Below are positions 21,201 through 23,560 of a stretch of DNA of 23,560 bases, in pieces. The stretch comes from Acanthaster planci (lineage: Eukaryota > Echinodermata > Asteroidea > Valvatida > Acanthasteridae): NCBI RefSeq assembly GCF_001949145.1, contig NW_019091474.1:1-23560 (forward strand), written 5' to 3'. How positions within the stretch are numbered: position 1 is the stretch's first letter; every line of letters begins with the position of its first letter. The notes beneath the pieces are model-generated. The model had not been told where the DNA came from. It searched no databases and was given only the letters and a program-made list of their open reading frames with translations. The translations under genes were made by a program, and so were the position numbers.

Positions 21201-21842
21201 GGCGGGTGAAGCTACATTTTGTTACAAATTATACACTTTTTGATTAAAGGGACAAGAAACAGACCAAACATTGCCCTTCTTCCATTGTATTCCAAACAAT
21301 TGGCTCTTTCTTGGTGTCCTACTTCCCCTCCTCATCCGCCCTTACTTATGTTAGCAAAAAGCCACTGGGTTTTGTTTTACCAAAAGGGATATATTTAAAC
21401 GCTCAGCAAGTATTATCAGGACATATGTGACATATACAATGTGATCTACAAGAAAACGTTGTATATCATTAAATTGCCTTGTAAGAAGGGGTCCTGGATC
21501 TTTATTCTGGTAATTTATTCTGTGTCAGATTGACATGCACACTTCAAATACAAACAGTAAACTCTTATCGACGAGTTCAGTTTTAGCTTTCGTGGAGCGA
21601 AGAAATACACGTGTACATGGAAAGAGTGGGCCTTGATTTGTTTTGTTTTGGGCGTTACAGTTTATTCTACTTCTTAGAGGATACATTGGTCATGGCACTG
21701 CCTACATTTTTTGTTTTTCTGATAAACTCTGGAAGGTCCATCTCCAGGAAGAGGACACGGAATGCCGTGTGTTTCTTGTTGACTTCCTCGATGTTCCCGT
21801 CATACATCACGCAGGACATAATCTCCTGGGCCCAGGTTGTAC
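15183..21842 (-). CDS. Cytosolic sulfotransferase (SULT family), five exons, 5' partial
   Basis: SULTs are soluble enzymes that transfer sulfonate from PAPS to hydroxyl or amine groups of steroids, phenols and xenobiotics. Coding exons on the minus strand are 21842-21706, 20730-20490, 19724-19630, 18918-18744 and 15292-15183. Every intron is GT-AG and the phases chain without conflict, giving 251 whole codons; full SULTs are about 290 residues. Motifs in order: GTTW (second half of the PAPS loop), PRVLKTHLP with the catalytic His, [10 protein letters not shown] (3'-phosphate binding), [19 protein letters not shown], and RKGVVGNWK followed by [10 protein letters not shown], which fits the KxxxTVxxxE dimer motif. 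The usual GDWK is GNWK here. The start codon and the YPKxG half of the PAPS loop are missing; I found no YPK-type motif on this strand between 21843 and 23560, so exon 1 probably lies outside. No frameshift or stop interrupts it, so it looks functional. The substrate and SULT subfamily cannot be told. Confidence 0.93.
15754..16574 (+). pseudogene. Penelope-like element: RT thumb end and GIY-YIG endonuclease, 5' truncated
   Basis: The plus strand carries the C-terminal part of a Penelope-like element. It begins abruptly with [20 protein letters not shown] (family form PDGSIGHSVYRKPTHTDRY) at the end of the RT. After one frameshift come [20 protein letters not shown] and KKLQAIL. After another come [20 protein letters not shown] (about 16183-16245), the GIY-YIG core, and ESAIVKH; after a third, [19 protein letters not shown] and [15 protein letters not shown] Cys usually found in the IPCxC motif is Phe here, and the common SAxAEH motif reads SAIVKH. 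It lies inside the last SULT intron, antisense to the gene. It cannot encode a working protein. Confidence 0.87.
16575..16965 (+). mobile_element. Probable 3' untranslated part of the Penelope-like element
   Basis: Sequence after the GIY-YIG remnant continues up to the first foldback element with no sharp break that I can see. It contains TGTTTCGAACGTCGAGAG followed by a T-rich stretch near 16,910-16,950, which resembles the tails that follow GIY-YIG genes in Penelope-like elements. I found no convincing hammerhead ribozyme core, no second terminal copy and no target duplication. The boundary is inferred. Confidence 0.35.
16970..17262. mobile_element. Second, right-truncated copy of the CGACG foldback element
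   Basis: It begins GGTGTACTATTTACAACACA and follows the element at 17793-18287 through CATTTCTGCCTCTCTCTAGC, CACCGTCGCCTTCTCGCCAT, TTTGTACACACACG, CCGCCTAAACGTCGCCCCTT and TACGTCGCCTGAAGCACGAC. It stops after the CGACGCGACACGTCGTG region, so most of the right arm is missing. The two copies are clearly homologous but differ at many positions, so they are not a fresh duplication. Confidence 0.7.
17263..17792. other. Intronic spacer between the two foldback copies
   Basis: Unique-looking, moderately AT-rich intron sequence of the SULT gene. It has no exon-like stretch with family motifs and no repeat that I recognise. Confidence 0.5.
17793..18287. mobile_element. Foldback (long inverted repeat) element, CGACG-rich, complete copy
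   Basis: The left end TGTATTATTTATGACAAAC and the reverse complement of the right end TGTACTATTTACGACACAC start two arms that match for about 190 bases. Shared landmarks are CATTTCTCTC, ACACGACGCGAC, CGCACTGTCGCCTTCTT and TTTGTACACA. The arms and the roughly 120 bp centre are packed with CGACG/CGTCG units, so the whole element can fold on itself. It has no coding capacity, as in a foldback-type MITE. No clear target-site duplication is visible; flanks are CTAGGG on the left and TCATTAAA on the right. It sits in the last SULT intron and is far more CpG-rich than its surroundings. Confidence 0.75.
18744..18918 (-). CDS. SULT exon ending in MRKG
   Basis: This 175 bp exon follows the acceptor CGATGTAG and begins in phase 0 with [18 protein letters not shown], the segment equivalent to helix-forming I-KILEFLG in other SULTs. 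It continues with [14 protein letters not shown] and VFMRKG. The MKKNP and RKG motifs are family signatures, and RKG starts the final PAPS-contacting region. It ends in phase 1 at a GTAAAT donor. Confidence 0.95.
19246..19305 (-). other. Possible cryptic or relic alternative terminal exon of SULT
   Basis: Inside the intron at 18919-19629, the minus strand has a pyrimidine tract and acceptor (CCCCATCTCTTCCAACAG). This is followed by an open 60 bp stretch ending in TAG. Read in phase 0, as the preceding exon requires, it gives 19 residues containing [14 protein letters not shown]. The 14 bases GGAACTGGAAGACC are identical to those coding for GNWKT in the true last exon. It could be a decayed duplicate of the last exon, a usable alternative terminus lacking the dimer motif, or chance. 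Confidence 0.3.
19630..19724 (-). CDS. SULT exon encoding the SYGPWWDH segment
   Basis: This 95 bp exon lies between the acceptor CATCTCCCAG and the donor GTGAGT. It completes a valine codon split with the previous exon, then reads [18 protein letters not shown] and [12 protein letters not shown]. These match the SYG-W-DHV-GWWE and LYLFYEDM segments of animal SULTs. It ends in phase 0, which fits the next exon. Confidence 0.94.
20349..20407. repeat. (CCAA)n / (CAAAA)n simple repeat
   Basis: About eight CCAA units run into imperfect AACAAA/AAAACA repeats. A T-rich tract (20274-20299, TTTTTATC and TTTTTGTC units) lies about 50 bases before it on the same strand. Both are in the SULT intron 19725-20489. 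Confidence 0.85.
20490..20730 (-). CDS. SULT exon with catalytic His and 3'-phosphate site
   Basis: This 241 bp exon starts after CTACCCACAG in phase 0 and ends in phase 1 at a GTAAGA donor. It encodes [16 protein letters not shown], where the His of KTHLP is the family's catalytic base, then [19 protein letters not shown], whose Arg and Ser bind the 3'-phosphate of PAP(S). An acidic stretch, [14 protein letters not shown], follows. Downstream of it in the intron lie a (CCAA)n repeat and a T-rich tract. Confidence 0.95.
21706..21842 (-). CDS. SULT exon with the end of the PAPS-binding loop
   Basis: This exon follows the acceptor CTCCGGCAG and opens with the last two bases of a split glycine codon, then TTWAQEIM. 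That is the second half of the PSB loop (family form YPKSGTTW) and the start of the next helix. It continues through [19 protein letters not shown] and ends in phase 0 at the donor GTAGGC. The length is 137 bp. The split glycine means the upstream exon must end in phase 1 with a G, which gives a precise criterion for finding exon 1. Confidence 0.9.
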
Positions 21843-22805
21843 CTGCCGGAGAACAGACACCATGTCATACTGCCTGCTGAATAGACTTGCGATGAAGTTA
21901 ACTTGAGTTGTTTCACACGTGTGTTTTCCTGTGGCTCTGAGGTGGGACACAATCCCTGCCCCCCCCCAGGAAAGCGAACATGTAAATAAAGTGTGATGTC
22001 ATTATGTCGTTTGGTCGACACTCATTTGGCAGATTAAATTTGCCACCATGTGGCGTTCACTAATTTAACTTTTGAAATACAAAAAACTGGAGCAGAGCTT
22101 TGGCATCCTGAGGCGGCACAGTCAATCAAAAAGCACATTTTCCAAAAAAAAAAATCGCGTAGTTTTGGACGCCATTTCGTTTCAATACTTGTTTGGAATG
22201 GCGTCATTACTTTTGTTTGTGTCTGTGCTTCATGTCTTCACGTCAGGGCCGTTACAAACGACAATAATAGGATGACATGGCTAAAGGAATGCTCGTCTAT
22301 AGTGTGTAGAGAACAATGCATAATGCCTCGAGTGTTGCCTCTTGCGTGACCCACTATACATAAACAGCATAAACTTTTTAAGGGAAGAGCTTCAGATCTG
22401 GGAAATAAGATGGCTGTTCCTTATGTGTTCAGTAGAGCGTGCAGCTGGCGATGTTTTTTTTTCCGTAGCGGTTGAGTCAAAAGTACGAATTGCGCATGCG
22501 TATTCTTCATAAGAAGGTTGTGGGAAATTATCATAAATGGGGTACACAAACAGTTAAGTGTAAGATGCAATTAAATTGCACTTCTGGCCGACTGGCATGG
22601 TAGTATGGGGCGCCATCAGACTAAGATTAACATTTTACAAAGCCAACGTTCCAAACCACAAACACAACTAAAAACAATTTAAAGAAATTGCATAAGCAAT
22701 GAAAATCGAGAAAGTAAAAAAAGGTAAGTAAAAAACGAATATCAGAAAAATGAAGCAGAGCTCTAAATCCTGCTTTGCGAACAGCATCTGCGAAATAAAT
22801 GATGA
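21843..22805. other. Intron or 5' region of the SULT gene
   Basis: This lies upstream of the first recognised SULT exon. I searched the minus strand for a YPK-type motif followed by a donor and found none. No promoter elements can be assigned. Confidence 0.4.
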
Positions 22806-23050
22806 AAACCTAAAACGATCAGAAGAAAGGAAAAGATCAAAGGACCAAAAAAATACTATGAAAGGACAGAAATGAATAATAAAAACACAAAACTAAACGA
22901 TCAAAGAACAAAACCAAAGGATCTAAAGACCAAAATAAACGGTCAAAGGACAAAACTAAACGATCGAAGGACAAAAACTAAACGGTCAAAGGTTAAAACT
23001 AAACGATCAAAGGAAAGAGCTAAACGATCAAAGGACAAAAGAAACGAACT
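22806..23050. repeat. 20-21 bp minisatellite, consensus like AAAACTAAACGATCAAAGGAC
   Basis: At least seven tandem units are visible between about 22890 and 23048, with variants CGGTC for CGATC and CGAAGG for CAAAGG. Two more decayed units lie upstream from 22806. The strand is strongly purine-rich plus C. A Lys/Arg/Ser-rich reading frame results from the repeat and is not a credible gene. It lies upstream of the recognised SULT exons, in intron 1 or the 5' flank. Confidence 0.75.
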
Positions 23051-23434
23051 AAGTAAAAGCAAACGTTGAGTGCGGCAATTGCTGACACTATGACAGCGCG
23101 CGTAAATCCAACTTCTACTCCAGTATGTCAAAGAAGTCATAGCTCGTTACTTTTGGAGAGTTATCAATAAAAAGACGATTTTGTCACGATAACCGAGGAG
23201 ACTGCGAACAGTTTACTCAACACTCATGACAGAGTGCCTGTGATGGATGTGTTGCCACCAACAGACGTCAGCGGCGATAGGCCCTTGGCCTACTAGTAGG
23301 TCTACCACCAGGCCTAACGACGGTTAGTTGAGATACCAGTAGGCGTGGTCCAAGTTCTGTTATGCGAACTACCGCGAAATAGTTTGTGGTACCCGCTGCT
23401 TCATTTGATTCAGACCGGCCAGCCGACCCCGGCA

Positions 23435-23508
23435 AGCTCGGTGGTCAAGTGGTTAAGACATCTGCTCTAGTAAGCAGGAGGTCGTGGGTTCGAGTCCCAC
23501 CCGAGTAA
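23435..23508 (+). tRNA. tRNA-Thr(AGT)-like sequence, probably a SINE head or tRNA pseudogene
   Basis: It can be folded as a cloverleaf. The acceptor stem AGCTCGG/CCGAGTA has five good pairs, one G-T and an A-A mismatch at the tip. The D arm pairs GTC/GAC. The T arm GTGGG-TTCGAGT-CCCAC is perfect. The A box TGGTCAAGTGG (23442-23452) and B box GGTTCGAGTCC (23487-23497) match Pol III promoter consensus. The anticodon loop TCTAGTAA has eight bases rather than seven; if the anticodon is AGT it would be threonine. T7 follows at 23519-23525 and could end Pol III transcription. The loop and acceptor defects argue against a working tRNA. Confidence 0.55.
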
Positions 23509-23540
23509 GCTCGTGAGGTTTTTTTGCAAGCTCTCGGACA

Positions 23541-23560
23541 AGCACTGAGCATACAGTGCT
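23541..23560 (+). repeat. Perfect hairpin AGCACTG...CAGTGCT at the window edge
   Basis: A 7 bp stem with a 6-base loop lies 32 bases past the tRNA-like sequence. It may be part of the body of a tRNA-derived SINE that continues beyond the window. Confidence 0.5.

Noticed and set aside
22865-23060. Regularly spaced ATCAAAGGAC units considered as a CRISPR array
   Set aside because: Units are contiguous with no unique spacers, and the genome is clearly eukaryotic.
22872-23069. 65-residue Lys/Arg/Ser-rich open frame
   Set aside because: It is a direct translation of the 20-21 bp minisatellite.

Overview
This looks like nuclear DNA of a marine invertebrate. It is intron-rich, gene-poor, moderately AT-rich, full of ACATGT/TACATG words, and loaded with decayed transposable elements. 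I see no bacterial features. The one intact-looking gene is a cytosolic sulfotransferase split by GT-AG introns. The element mix (Penelope-like, CR1/L2-like LINE, YqaJ plus THAP-transposase DNA element, tRNA-derived sequence) fits an echinoderm or cephalochordate best. A mollusc or another aquatic invertebrate cannot be excluded from sequence alone.

Layout. 1-2.2 kb: nothing recognised. 2.7-3.5 kb: 3' tail of a LINE reverse transcriptase, minus strand, broken by frameshifts. 4.1-5.0 kb: two arrays of GGGGCGAA-type repeats in opposite orientation around about 0.5 kb. 5.21-5.40 kb: a palindromic MITE-like element. 7.1-10.4 kb: the main find, a decayed DNA transposon with a SWIM/YqaJ nuclease gene (plus strand) facing a THAP plus DDE transposase gene (minus strand), as in the ISL2EU (IS4EU) group of the PIF/Harbinger superfamily. 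10.4-15.0 kb: mostly non-coding, with a GAGTCC minisatellite, a palindrome near 13.5 kb and a TAACAT-rich repeat near 14.8 kb.

15.18-21.84 kb (minus strand): five consecutive coding exons of a cytosolic sulfotransferase (SULT). They run from the GTTW half of the PAPS-binding loop to the stop codon. All four exon junctions agree in phase and give 251 complete codons. The first coding exon, with the start codon and the first half of the PAPS loop, was not found and is probably beyond 23,560. The last intron (15,293-18,743) carries a 5'-truncated Penelope-like element with a GIY-YIG domain and two copies of a CGACG-rich foldback element. The intron at 18,919-19,629 holds a possible cryptic or relic terminal exon.

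21.84-23.56 kb: upstream intron or flank of the SULT gene, with a 20-21 bp minisatellite and, at the edge, a tRNA-Thr-like sequence with A and B boxes that is probably a SINE head or tRNA pseudogene.

The genes do not form a pathway. The window is a host detoxification/conjugation gene whose introns and 3' flank have been repeatedly colonised by mobile elements. No CRISPR array or rRNA was seen. All family assignments are by reading motifs, without database searches.
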